This document shows positions 32,821 through 41,121 of a stretch of 64,000 nucleotides of DNA, piece by piece (positions within the stretch are counted from its first letter, which is position 1; each line of letters starts with the position of its first letter). The translations under genes and the position numbers were made by a program. Below the pieces are notes generated by a model, which did not search any database, was not told the DNA's origin, and worked only from the letters and a program-made list of their open reading frames with translations. The DNA is from Microbacterium schleiferi. Its GTDB lineage: Bacteria > Actinomycetota > Actinomycetes > Actinomycetales > Microbacteriaceae. The stretch spans positions 1,178,001-1,242,000 of the forward strand of contig NZ_CP064760.1 of the NCBI RefSeq assembly GCF_015565955.1. The letters run 5' to 3'.

Positions 32821-33946
32821 CGGTAGTGTCCTTATGCGGGAGATCACCGGTGAGGTTGCGGAGAAGATTGCCAAGCTCAGCGAAGTCTCCGAGCGTGCAT
32901 TTCGTCGGCGTTGTTGAGCCATCCGGCTCGGATTCAGCCGGTGCCCAGGGACTCGAAACGGTTCCCACAACAGCAGCATCCTCGGCCAGGAGGAGCAGGT
33001 TCGGCAGGTTCTTCGCTAGCGATACAGCCTCGTCGTAGCCGTCCAGTGATCCGAAGAGCAGACCTTGCACGCTGGCGGTCGGGTTCGCCCTCAATGATTG
33101 ATCGATGACTTCGTTGATGTGCTGATCGCGAAAGGAGAAACCGGTCGTGATGAGGATAGCTCCAGGTCGACGCATGAAGGCCTTGAGTCGGTCCATCATC
33201 GCAAGATAAGGAAGACGGCGGCTTTGGTCGTACTTTAGGTGGCTGGGATATACAAGAGCGGATGAAGCATCATCTGCATCGGCAGGACGTCGGACCACTT
33301 CTCCGTCCGAATTCTGCGACCAGTTGATTGAGCCGTGAAGCTTCCACAGGAGAGTCCACCGGCTCGGCAGCTGATCCTCTTCAATCGCTTGCAGATCGAA
33401 ACTTGGCTCGCGTGATCCCATGAAGCCATCGAAATAGGCGACGCGTTGGCGTTCCAGCGCCTGCTCAAGTAGGAGATCGTAGTTGGTGGTGAACAGCTGA
33501 GCCGGAACTAGTCGTCGTACAGCACCAATCCACAGCGCGAGAGCCAAGTATGGACTGTCGCCGGCCGGTAAAGGCTGGTCTACATGCATCCGAACTACTT
33601 TGCAGATTTCAGCATCGAGTTTGGAGAGAACATCGACACTGACTCCGCGGATATCGCTGGAGCCGGGAAGTGACGCGAGCGAGCGAACGTAGTTCAGAAG
33701 GGCTTCGAGGTTGCCCGCGTCCTTGGGATCCAAGTGGCTGATAAGAGTGTCTATGGCGGTGGCGTAGGCCGGATCGATGTCCGTGCGGATTCTGGCCGTC
33801 AGTTCCTCAAGCCCAGGAATGAGCGGAACCCCATTCGGTCGGATCGACATCGGTGCGCCTGCTCCGATCAGAAACCCGAGCGGCTTCTTCTCCTGTTCCA
33901 GGGCGGCCCTGATGTAGTCCACCTGCTGTCGCATCTCATGAACCAC
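32813..33946 (-). CDS. SIR2-family NADase of SIR2-HerA defence pair
   Basis: Protein of 377 residues. SIR2 motifs are visible: FLIGAGAPMSI near residue 25, LFTTNYDLLLEQAL near residue 152, and LWKLHGSINWSQN near residue 205 with the catalytic His. ILITTGFSFRDQHINEVI closes the SIR2 fold. The C-terminal 60 residues are a polar tail. GTG at 33946 is the reported start; an ATG four codons in is equally possible. In SIR2-HerA systems this subunit depletes NAD+ on phage infection. It is the first gene of the leftward operon SIR2-HerA-KTSC. Confidence 0.92.
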   Translation of the reverse strand: MVHEMRQQVDYIRAALEQEKKPLGFLIGAGAPMSIRPNGVPLIPGLEELTARIRTDIDPAYATAIDTLISHLDPKDAGNLEALLNYVRSLASLPGSSDIRGVSVDVLSKLDAEICKVVRMHVDQPLPAGDSPYLALALWIGAVRRLVPAQLFTTNYDLLLEQALERQRVAYFDGFMGSREPSFDLQAIEEDQLPSRWTLLWKLHGSINWSQNSDGEVVRRPADADDASSALVYPSHLKYDQSRRLPYLAMMDRLKAFMRRPGAILITTGFSFRDQHINEVIDQSLRANPTASVQGLLFGSLDGYDEAVSLAKNLPNLLLLAEDAAVVGTVSSPWAPAESEPDGSTTPTKCTLGDFAELGNLLRNLTGDLPHKDTTDE

Positions 33947-34147
33947 GGCGCCCCCGTCTCGTCAGTCAAAACCTATCTGGAGTTCTCCAGCATGCTGTCG
34001 AGGCTCGCTTGTCGCTGCGTGGCTGCCGTCAGCGTCTCGGGGTAAGGGCTCTGATCCCGGCACCTGGTCGCCTTCCTCACCGAAGGCGCTCCCGATGTCG
34101 GAGACCAACCGTATTCTCAGTTCGGGCGCCGAAGCTTGGAGGAAGAC

Positions 34148-34346
34148 ATGACATCCGACGCGTATTCGTTACCTGTCGCGATTTCGCGGCTCATCTGTCC
34201 CCGAGTTGAGCGTCGATCTGGGTTCAGCGAATCTGAGTGAGATTCTGGAAGTGGTCGGCGCGGCGATCGACCCAGGTCCGGAGCAGAATGGCGGTTGCTG
34301 GAGGCTTCGCATCGGTCCACGGGTGATTCCGCTCGGTCGCGGCTAG
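34148..34346 (+). pseudogene. Small hypothetical ORF abutting the repeat, frame broken
   Basis: An ATG at 34148 behind GGAGGAAGAC reads MTSDAYSLPVAISRLICP. In another frame from about 34203 a protein-like stretch reads ELSVDLGSANLSEILEVVGAAIDPGPEQNGGCWRL and ends at a TAG at 34344-34346. The switch is at the CCCC run 34199-34202. Removing one C joins the ATG frame (65 residues); adding one C would instead join a third upstream frame. No domain is recognised. The rest of 33947-34147, before this ORF, shows no gene. Confidence 0.35.
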
Positions 34347-34410
34347 ACCGGAGTGCACAAGGCCCGGCTCGAGTCGAGCGGTCTCTTCGTCGTTCCCGCG
34401 AGTGATTCGG
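34347..34410. repeat. Diverged copy of the post-tRNA-Pro sequence
   Basis: GACCGGAGTGCACAAGGCCC at 34347, then GGCTCGAG and TTCCCGCGAGTGAT up to about 34406, aligns over about 60 bases with 24929-24990. That copy begins GACCGGAATGCGTAAGGCCC and ends TTCCCGCGAGTGAT. The tRNA portion itself is absent here, and the hairpin is degraded. It probably marks the original chromosomal flank on the core side of the accessory region. Confidence 0.6.
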
Positions 34411-34474
34411 GCGCGCGCAGGCGGGCGTCTGCTCCGCGTCTCACGACAGGGGGCATGAAGTGCCCGAGCCGCTC

Positions 34475-35041
34475 TCACGGGTTCGGGGCGGCGTATCCGT
34501 CGTCGGGCGACCACGTCACAGTCGGGTCTGGGCGGAGCACCAGGATGTCGCCGGGCTGGATCGTCTTCCCGGGAGGCATCCGGTGGTTATGGATCCCGAC
34601 GGTGATGTAGTCGATGCAGAAGCGCTCGCCGATGGCGGCTAGTGCGTCGCCGGGCTGCACCGTGTAGGTCTCGATCCGCCCGTGTTCGTCGTAGCCCACC
34701 GGGCCGGCTGCGTACTCTGACGCTCCCATGTCGGTCAGCTCGCCGAGGAGCTTCCCCGGCCCTTCTCGGTCGATGGCGACCATCGCGTTGGTTGCGCAGT
34801 CTCCGGGGCCGATCGCAGAGAACGTGTGGCCATCGATCGTCTGGGTATCTGGTCCACTGGGCGGTGAGGGCGTCGTCGAATCAGGGAGCGGAGCGGCGCC
34901 CGAGGATGCCGCATCCGTCTCATCCGGGGATGCCGTGCGAAGTTCCGACGACGCTGAGCACCCCGTCATGCTGGTGACGCCGAGAGCGACACCAGCAATA
35001 CCGGCCATAGCCCCGAGTGCGATTCTTGTGACGCGGCTCAT
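34475..35041 (-). CDS. LysM-domain lipoprotein
   Basis: Protein of 188 residues starting at 35041 (MSRVTRIALGAMAGIAGVALGVTSMTGCSAS). A lipoprotein signal with lipobox SMTGC is followed by a disordered Ser/Pro/Thr linker and a central region with two cysteines. The C-terminal LysM peptidoglycan-binding domain reads YTVQPGDALAAIGERFCIDYITVGIHNHRMPPGKTIQPGDILVLRP. The upstream part of the longer open frame is the opposite strand of the next gene. It is the first core-looking gene to the right of the accessory region. The intervening 34411-34474 shows nothing. Confidence 0.86.
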   Translation of the reverse strand: MSRVTRIALGAMAGIAGVALGVTSMTGCSASSELRTASPDETDAASSGAAPLPDSTTPSPPSGPDTQTIDGHTFSAIGPGDCATNAMVAIDREGPGKLLGELTDMGASEYAAGPVGYDEHGRIETYTVQPGDALAAIGERFCIDYITVGIHNHRMPPGKTIQPGDILVLRPDPTVTWSPDDGYAAPNP

Positions 35042-35129
35042 GCGTTTCAGCCTACGCACACGTCGCCTCCCAGCCACGGAAGAAGCGTCGGCGCTTGTGA
35101 GGGTCCTCGTCAGCGCCGACGATGGATGC

Positions 35130-36041
35130 ATGGCCACGACGCGCACGCTCACCCGACGGAACGCGGGATGGATCGCGCTTGCTGTCGCCGGTGTCCTCGT
35201 CGCGGCGGCGCTCGTCATCGCATCGATCGTCGCGTCGTGGCGGGGCGAACCGCTCGCGGCAGCGCCGAGCCCCACACCCACGGCGACCGTCGAGCCCACA
35301 CCAACGCCCACACCCACACTGATCGGGCCCGCCGCGGACACGACCGACTACGACCTCGCCGGACTCCCTGAGATTACCGTCTTCGCCGTCGTTCCCGAGC
35401 TGCCCGTCGACGACGATCCGTTCGGCGGGCTGACCGGCGTCGCCGCTCGAGCGGCAGGCGCCGCAGTCCCTGTTTTCGCCGAGCCCGGTGCAGCGCCGGT
35501 GGCGTCCCTCCCGCGTGACTATTACTACGACGGCACCGTGGTGCCGGTGATCGAGCAGTACGACGCATGGGTGAAGGTCATGCTTGTAGGCCGTCAGGCC
35601 TATCCCTCCGGGGGAAACTCCGGGCAACTGACCGGATGGCTCCGGACGCAGGATGTCGAGTTGACGGCACAAGAGGCGCTCGTCGAGGTCTCTCTCGGCG
35701 ACCGCACCGTCGACATCGTTCGAGGCGGGGACCGGCAGCGCGTCGCCGCCGACTTCGGGTCCGGCGTGGAGGCGACCCCAACGCCCCTCGGTCGCTCCTT
35801 CATCATGACGGTGCGCACCGAGCCGACCTTCACCTACACGAGGGGCAACCCGATCACCTACCTGTCGGTGCAGAGTCCGACTCTCGACGGGTTCGACGGT
35901 GGCGATGTCGCCGTCACCGCCTTCCACTATCACGACACCCGTTCCGGTCGAGTGTCGAACGGATGCCTGCGCGTCGATGAAGCGGCAGCGCACGCGCTCT
36001 CAACACTTCCGCTTGGGACTCCGGTGATCATCCGCGAATGA
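35130..36041 (+). CDS. L,D-transpeptidase (YkuD family), membrane-anchored
   Basis: Protein of 303 residues starting at 35130 (MATTRTLTRRNAGWIALAVAGVLVAAALVIASIVASW). An N-terminal membrane anchor and a Thr/Pro repeat linker (PTPTATVEPTPTPTPT) lead to an SH3-like region at about residues 105-190. The catalytic YkuD domain ends in FHYHDTRSGRVSNGCLRVDE, with the catalytic Cys near residue 278 and the motif His before it. It would form 3-3 crosslinks in peptidoglycan or attach proteins to it. It is divergent from the LysM lipoprotein gene, sharing an 88-base promoter region. Confidence 0.9.
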   Translation: MATTRTLTRRNAGWIALAVAGVLVAAALVIASIVASWRGEPLAAAPSPTPTATVEPTPTPTPTLIGPAADTTDYDLAGLPEITVFAVVPELPVDDDPFGGLTGVAARAAGAAVPVFAEPGAAPVASLPRDYYYDGTVVPVIEQYDAWVKVMLVGRQAYPSGGNSGQLTGWLRTQDVELTAQEALVEVSLGDRTVDIVRGGDRQRVAADFGSGVEATPTPLGRSFIMTVRTEPTFTYTRGNPITYLSVQSPTLDGFDGGDVAVTAFHYHDTRSGRVSNGCLRVDEAAAHALSTLPLGTPVIIRE

Positions 36042-36070
36042 CGCTCTGGCGGATGCTGCGACTCCGCCGT

Positions 36071-36456
36071 TCAGGTCAGGCTGTGCGCTCCGTCGACGAG
36101 CTCACGCGTCCACTGCTTCATCTGTTCGCTCGGCTCGGTCTCATCGAAGCTGACCGCGATCCGATCCGACTGGAACCCATCCGTAACGGTCGTGAGGAAC
36201 TGCTCGGCCTGCGCGTTCGACTCAAACCGATAGAAGTGTGCGTGGTCGGTGGTCCATGCTTCGAGGCATCCGTCGAGCCCAACACAGAGTGTGTCCGTTG
36301 CCTCTCGCGCGCCCGTGGTTGTGACGCTGTCGGGATTGGTGAGGAGGCCTGAGAGGTACACATGGCTGCGTGCCCAACCGGGGCACAACCGGCGGGGATG
36401 CCGGCCATGATTGACGCAAGGGCGATGGTCGCAACGGAGCGGGTGCGGTGGGCCAT
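36071..36456 (-). pseudogene. Small putative lipoprotein, frameshifted as given
   Basis: The ATG at 36456 reads MAHRTRSVATIALASIMAGIPAGC, a lipoprotein signal with lipobox PAGC, then leaves the frame. Another frame continues ARSHVYLSGLLTNPDSVTTTGAREATDTLCVGLDGCLEAWTTDHAHFYRFE to the stop at 36071. Adding one base to the CCC run at 36373-36375 joins them into 128 residues. Two cysteines (LCVGLDGC) may form a disulfide. There is no recognised domain. Convergent with the L,D-transpeptidase gene. Confidence 0.62.
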
Positions 36457-36476
36457 GGTCGGAGGCGTCCGTGCTC

Positions 36477-38219
36477 TCAACGGCGCGGCGGGCGGCCCTC
36501 GCGCTTAGCCGAGTTGCCGAAGCGGTCGGGCTTGAGTTCGATGAGCCTGCCGCTGATGCGGGTGTTCTCGAGGCGCTTCAGCGTGTCGCGCGGGAGATCC
36601 GCGGGCAGCTCGACGAGTGAGAAGTCCGGGCGGATCTGGATTGCGCCGAAGTCCTCGCGGCGAAGGCCCCCCTCGTTGGCTAGGGCTCCGACGATCTGGC
36701 GCGGCTCAACCTTCTGGCGCCGGCCGACGGAGATTCGGTAGGTCGTTCGCGGTCCGCCTCCGCCACGGGGGCCGCGATCGGAGCGTCCGTTGCGCTCACG
36801 TCCGCCGCGCCCGGACCGATCCTGCTCATCACGTGAGAACCGCTGCTCGGGTGCTGCATCCGGTTCGAGCAGCAGAGGCGTATCGCCCTGTGCGACGACG
36901 GCGAGCGCCGCCGCGACATCCGCCTCCGGAACATCGTGGTGCTCGACGTAGTGCGCGATGATGTCGCGGAAGATCCCGATCTGCGCCGGGTCCGCGAGCG
37001 CCGCCGTGATGGCGTCATCGAATCGCGTGAGTCGCGTTGCGTTGACATCGTCGACACTCGGCAGCTTCATCTCGGTCAGCGGCTGCCGCGTGGCTTTCTC
37101 GATCGAGGTCAGCATCCGACGTTCGCGAGGCGTCACGAAGCTGATCGCAGCTCCCGTGCGACCGGCGCGTCCCGTGCGTCCGACGCGGTGGACATACGAC
37201 TCGGTGTCGATCGGCAGGTCGTAGTTGACGACGTGGCTGATGCGGTCGACGTCGAGGCCGCGGGCCGCGACATCCGTGGCGACAAGGATGTCGAGCTTGC
37301 CGCTCTTGAGCTGGTTCACCGTGCGCTCGCGCTGCGCCTGGGCGACGTCGCCGCTGATCGCGGCCGCCGTGTATCCGCGGGCGCGCAGCTTCTCAGCGAG
37401 GGTCTCGGTCTCGTTCTTGGTGCGCGTGAAGACGATCATGCCCTCGAAGTTCTCGACTTCGAGGATGCGCGTAAGGGCGTCGACTTTCTGTGGGTACGAC
37501 ACCATCAGATAGCGCTGCGTGATGTTGGCCGAAGTGGTGGTCTTGGTCTTGACCGTGATCTCGTCGGGATCGTTGAGATACTGCGCCGAGATGCGGCGGA
37601 TCTGCGCGGGCATCGTCGCCGAGAAGAGGGCTACCTGCTTGGTGGCGGGCGTGTCGGCGAGGATCGTCTCGACATCCTCCGCGAAGCCCATCGTGAGCAT
37701 CTCGTCGGCCTCGTCGAGCACGAGGTACTTCAGCTCAGACAGGTCGAGAGTGCGCTTCTCGAGGTGGTCCATGATGCGGCCCGGGGTGCCGACGACGATG
37801 TGCACGCCGCGGCGCAGCGCCGAGAGCTGCTGACCGTAGCCCTGTCCGCCGTACACAGGCAGCACGTGCACACCGCGCAGGTGCGACGCATACTTCTCGA
37901 ACGCTTCGCACACCTGCAGGGCCAGCTCGCGGGTGGGTGCGAGCACGAGCGCCTGCGGGGTCTTCTGCGACAGGTCGAGCCGGGAGAGGATCGGCAGCGC
38001 GAACGCCGCGGTCTTTCCGGTGCCGGTCTGGGCGAGCCCGACCACGTCGCGTCCTGCCAGCAGGGGAGGGATGGTCGCGGCTTGGATGGCGGAAGGCGTC
38101 TCGTAGCCGACATCCTTCAGCGCCTTCATGACCGCGTCGTCGAGACCGAGGTCGGCAAAGGTGGGCTCGGATGCGAGGGGCTCGGCCTCGTCGGTCGCGT
38201 TATCGAGGGAAGAGGCCAT
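36477..38219 (-). CDS. deaD: DEAD-box RNA helicase (DeaD/CsdA type)
   Basis: ATP-dependent RNA helicase of 580 residues for ribosome assembly and cold-stable mRNA unfolding. Motifs in order: Q-motif FADLGLDDAVMKALKDVGYETPSAIQ, motif I GLAQTGTGKTAA, Ia PTRELALQV, Ib TPGRIMDHL, II VLDEADEML, III FSATMP, IV MIVFTRT, V ATDVAARGLDV, VI YVHRVGRTGRAGRTG. The C-terminus has a DbpA-like RNA-binding domain (YRISVGRRQKVEPRQIVGALANEGGL) behind an Arg/Gly-rich stretch. Standard chromosomal gene. Confidence 0.95.
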   Translation of the reverse strand: MASSLDNATDEAEPLASEPTFADLGLDDAVMKALKDVGYETPSAIQAATIPPLLAGRDVVGLAQTGTGKTAAFALPILSRLDLSQKTPQALVLAPTRELALQVCEAFEKYASHLRGVHVLPVYGGQGYGQQLSALRRGVHIVVGTPGRIMDHLEKRTLDLSELKYLVLDEADEMLTMGFAEDVETILADTPATKQVALFSATMPAQIRRISAQYLNDPDEITVKTKTTTSANITQRYLMVSYPQKVDALTRILEVENFEGMIVFTRTKNETETLAEKLRARGYTAAAISGDVAQAQRERTVNQLKSGKLDILVATDVAARGLDVDRISHVVNYDLPIDTESYVHRVGRTGRAGRTGAAISFVTPRERRMLTSIEKATRQPLTEMKLPSVDDVNATRLTRFDDAITAALADPAQIGIFRDIIAHYVEHHDVPEADVAAALAVVAQGDTPLLLEPDAAPEQRFSRDEQDRSGRGGRERNGRSDRGPRGGGGPRTTYRISVGRRQKVEPRQIVGALANEGGLRREDFGAIQIRPDFSLVELPADLPRDTLKRLENTRISGRLIELKPDRFGNSAKREGRPPRR

Positions 38220-38262
38220 AGGTGTGACGCTAGTCGCTCCGTGGGTTCGGCGCGATTCGGCC

Positions 38263-38817
38263 TCAGCGGTGCAGGTGCGCCCGCTGACCTTCGCGGTCGA
38301 ACACCATGACGAGCTCTGCAGGCGCGTCGATGGCGCTGATCGCGTGGGGGGTCATGGTCGAGAACTCGGCAGCCTCACCCTGCGCGACCTCGATGCGTCG
38401 CTCGCCGAGCTGCAGCAGCACGCGGCCCTCGAGGACGAGGAACCAGTCGAAGCCAGGATGCACGCGTGTCGCCGGCACCTCGGGCTCGGGCTCGAGCCGC
38501 ATCTTCATCGCCATCGTGCGGCCATCGATGCGATTGAGGGCCCACGTCGTCCGTGCGCCGTAGCTGCGCTGGGTCGGTCGGATGACGACATCATCGTCGT
38601 CTTCGGCGTGGAACAGATCGTCGAGGCTGATCTGCAGCGCCTCCGCGAGTGGCACAAGGACATCGATACTGAGCGCCCGTTTGCCGGTCTCGATGCGGCT
38701 GATCGTCGATGCGCTGAGATTGCTCCGTTCGGCGACCTCATCGAGCGAATACCCAAGGGTCGTCCGAACGCTGCGCAGCCGCATCCGTGCGAGCGCTTCC
38801 ACATCGCTGGTCGCCAT
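38263..38817 (-). CDS. XRE-family regulator with C-terminal cupin
   Basis: Protein of 184 residues starting at 38817 (MATSDVEALARMRLRSVRTTLGYSLDEVAERSNLSASTISRIETGKRALS). Residues 10-65 are the XRE helix-turn-helix; residues 105-180 are a cupin sensor domain (HPGFDWFLVLEGRVLLQLGERRIEVAQGEAAEF). The upstream open frame is not used because the ATG at 38817 starts the family domain. It is divergent from the oxidoreductase-methyltransferase gene (75 bases between starts) and very likely regulates it. Confidence 0.9.
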   Translation of the reverse strand: MATSDVEALARMRLRSVRTTLGYSLDEVAERSNLSASTISRIETGKRALSIDVLVPLAEALQISLDDLFHAEDDDDVVIRPTQRSYGARTTWALNRIDGRTMAMKMRLEPEPEVPATRVHPGFDWFLVLEGRVLLQLGERRIEVAQGEAAEFSTMTPHAISAIDAPAELVMVFDREGQRAHLHR

Positions 38818-38892
38818 GGATCCAGCATCCGCCGCTCTTGCGAATTGCGCAAGGTGGTATCCACTTATGACAGGCGGCCGTACGCTCGTCGC

Positions 38893-40488
38893 ATGGTCAC
38901 CGACACCCCTCACGCGCACACCGCCGCCCCCGCCAGGACGCGTCGCTGCGATGTCGCCGTCATCGGCGGGTCTGCCGCAGGACTGGCGGGCGCCCTACAG
39001 CTGGCGCGGCAGCGCCGCTCGGTGATCGTCGTCGATGACGGCACGCCACGGAATGCGCCCGCCGACCACATGCACGGCTACCTCGGCCGCGAAAGCACTC
39101 CGCCCGCCGAGTTGCGCGCGATCGGCCGTGGGGAAGTGCGCTCGTACGGTGGGGAGGTTCTGTCGGGTCGCGTCGTCGATGTCTCCCGCGAGGGCGACCT
39201 GTTCCGCGTCGAGCTCTCGGGTGGGAGCGCGCTGCTCGCACGGCGTGTCCTCGTGGCGTCCGGACTCACCGACGTGCTTCCAGAGATCGACGGCCTTCGC
39301 GAGCGCTGGGGCCGTTCGGTCATCCACTGCCCCTTCTGCCACGGCTGGGAGGTGCGCGACCAGCGTGTCGTGCAGATCGTGACCGACCCTCTGAACCTGC
39401 ACGCGACAGCCCTCATGAGGCACCTCACCGACCGTCTGTCGGTCGTGCTCCACGAGGGCGTCGATGCCCACGACACCGCTGTCCAGGCGCTCGAGGCGTC
39501 CGGTGTGCCCGTGCATGCGGCGGCGGTCGAACGCGTCACGGATGCCGACGGCGCTCTCCGCATCGAGCTGGAGGGCGGCGCGCACCTGGCGGCGGATGCG
39601 GTGCTGGTCGGTGCGCGATTCCAGGCGCGCGTCGAGGCGCTCGGCGGGCTGGGGCTCGGCGCCACCCCTCACCCGAGCGGCTGGGGGGACGTGCTCACGG
39701 CGGATGCCACGGGTCGTACCGCGGTCGAGGGCGTGTTCGCGGCGGGAAACGTCGTCGATCCCGCTGTGCAGGTGCTCCACGCCGCCGCGAACGGCAGCAT
39801 GGTCGGCGCACAGATCGCCTTCAGCCTCGCCCACGAGGATCTTGCGGCAGGTTCCCGTCCCTCGGGCGTCGAGGCCGAGTGGGATGACCGCTATGGCGAG
39901 GGACAGATCTGGAGCGGTAATCCGAACGGCACTTTGGTCGCGGAGGTTTCGATGCTCGCTCCCGGCCGGGCGCTGGATGTCGGTGCGGGAGAGGGGGCAG
40001 ATGCTCTCTGGCTCGCCGAGAACGGATGGCAGGTCACGGCATCCGATGTCTCGTCGCGCGCGCTCGATCGGATCCGGCAGGAGGCGCGGCGCCGCGGCCT
40101 CGACATACGCACGTGGCACGTCGACGCCAACAGCGTCCACCCGTACGCAGGGGAGACCTTCGATCTCGTCTCGCTGCAGTACGGCTCGTTCACGCGCACG
40201 CCTGATGGCCGCGGCGTGCGGAGCCTGCTCGAGGCGGTCGCTCCGGGCGGCACCCTCCTGGTCGTCTCGCACGACACGGCGTGGGCTCGCGACGCGGGCG
40301 ATTCTGCCGAACACACCCGGATGTTCGACCCGGATGCTTACGTCGGCGTCACCGAGATCGCGGCGGCACTCGCCGCGGACGGGGGCTGGCGGATCGAGGT
40401 GCACGAGAAGAGGCCGCGTCCAGCGGGGGCAGCCAGCGGGGATCATGTCGAGGATGTCGTGCTGCGGGCCGTCCGCCTTGGGGGATGA
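38893..40488 (+). CDS. Thioredoxin reductase-like oxidoreductase fused to SAM methyltransferase
   Basis: Protein of 531 residues. The N-terminal 320 residues are a class II pyridine nucleotide-disulfide oxidoreductase: FAD-binding DVAVIGGSAAGLAGALQLARQ, redox-like CPFCHG near residue 146, and VFAAGNVVDPAVQVLHAAANGS at the end. The C-terminal 190 residues are a class I methyltransferase: ALDVGAGEGADALWLAENGWQVTASDVSSRAL, then FDLVSLQYGSF. The WDDRYGEGQIWSGNPN segment before it is typical of SAM methyltransferases fused this way. It may detoxify an electrophile or metalloid. The start at 38893 is divergent from the XRE-cupin gene. Confidence 0.88.
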   Translation: MVTDTPHAHTAAPARTRRCDVAVIGGSAAGLAGALQLARQRRSVIVVDDGTPRNAPADHMHGYLGRESTPPAELRAIGRGEVRSYGGEVLSGRVVDVSREGDLFRVELSGGSALLARRVLVASGLTDVLPEIDGLRERWGRSVIHCPFCHGWEVRDQRVVQIVTDPLNLHATALMRHLTDRLSVVLHEGVDAHDTAVQALEASGVPVHAAAVERVTDADGALRIELEGGAHLAADAVLVGARFQARVEALGGLGLGATPHPSGWGDVLTADATGRTAVEGVFAAGNVVDPAVQVLHAAANGSMVGAQIAFSLAHEDLAAGSRPSGVEAEWDDRYGEGQIWSGNPNGTLVAEVSMLAPGRALDVGAGEGADALWLAENGWQVTASDVSSRALDRIRQEARRRGLDIRTWHVDANSVHPYAGETFDLVSLQYGSFTRTPDGRGVRSLLEAVAPGGTLLVVSHDTAWARDAGDSAEHTRMFDPDAYVGVTEIAAALAADGGWRIEVHEKRPRPAGAASGDHVEDVVLRAVRLGG

Positions 40489-40623
40489 TCCGGAGCTGCT
40501 TGAGCGGTTCATCGACCCGTCCGAGATCGCCGCGCTCGTGGCATACCTGGCAAGTCCGCGCGCGTCGGCGACCAACGGTGCAGCGCTCCGGGCGGACGGG
40601 GCGTGCTCACGACGACGCTGTAG
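40484..40623 (+). pseudogene. C-terminal remnant of a short-chain dehydrogenase (SDR)
   Basis: In another frame directly after the methyltransferase fusion, DDPELLERFIDPSEIAALVAYLASPRASATNGAALRADG reads like the last 45 residues of an SDR enzyme. With one base added in the GGGGCG run near 40600 it ends GGVLTTTL and TAG at 40621-40623, the usual SDR end. The rest of an SDR gene is absent. Confidence 0.6.
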
Positions 40624-40649
40624 GTCGCGCTCCGGCCTACGGTGGACAT

Positions 40650-41066
40650 ATGGGAGATTCCGCCGGCGCCGGCCGCTGGGTCCTGATCCGACGGAGTGCA
40701 TGCGCCGGGGCGCTGGCGGTGCTGGTGATCGCCGGCCTCGCGGTCCACACGATGCTGCCGGACACCGCGGGGACCGACATTGCGGGGGACGCGCTCTACG
40801 CGGCTGCGGTGTATGCGTTCGTTGCCGGGATCGCCGTGCGGCAGTCCCCGCTCGTTGTCGGAGCCATCGCCGTGACCTGGTGTGTGGGCATCGAGCTGTT
40901 TCAGCTCACGGGCCTGCCGCTCGCCGCCGGGGCGGCGTTCCCGCCCGCCATGCTCGTGCTCGGAACCGTCTTCGACCCCCGAGACCTTGTCGTATACGTG
41001 GTGACGATCGTCGCCGTGACCGCGACGGATGCGGGGATCGGACGCCTCCGGGACAAACGCCGCTGA
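40650..41066 (+). CDS. DUF2809 membrane protein
   Basis: Protein of 138 residues starting at 40650 (MGDSAGAGRWVLIRRSACAGALAVLVIAGLAVHTML). Four hydrophobic segments are visible with the DUF2809-like GDALYAAAVYAFVAGIAVRQSPLVVGAIAVTWCVGIELFQLTGLP. The function is unknown for the family. It stands alone between the SDR remnant and the sensor kinase gene. Confidence 0.78.
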   Translation: MGDSAGAGRWVLIRRSACAGALAVLVIAGLAVHTMLPDTAGTDIAGDALYAAAVYAFVAGIAVRQSPLVVGAIAVTWCVGIELFQLTGLPLAAGAAFPPAMLVLGTVFDPRDLVVYVVTIVAVTATDAGIGRLRDKRR

Positions 41067-41121
41067 CGCTTCCCAGCCGCCGCCGCTAGCGTGGTGTGGA
41101 TCTGGCCCTGGGCTGAGCGAG

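Noticed and set aside
36936..38309. Rightward frame of 457 codons over the DEAD-box gene
   Set aside because: Antisense shadow of deaD without motifs.
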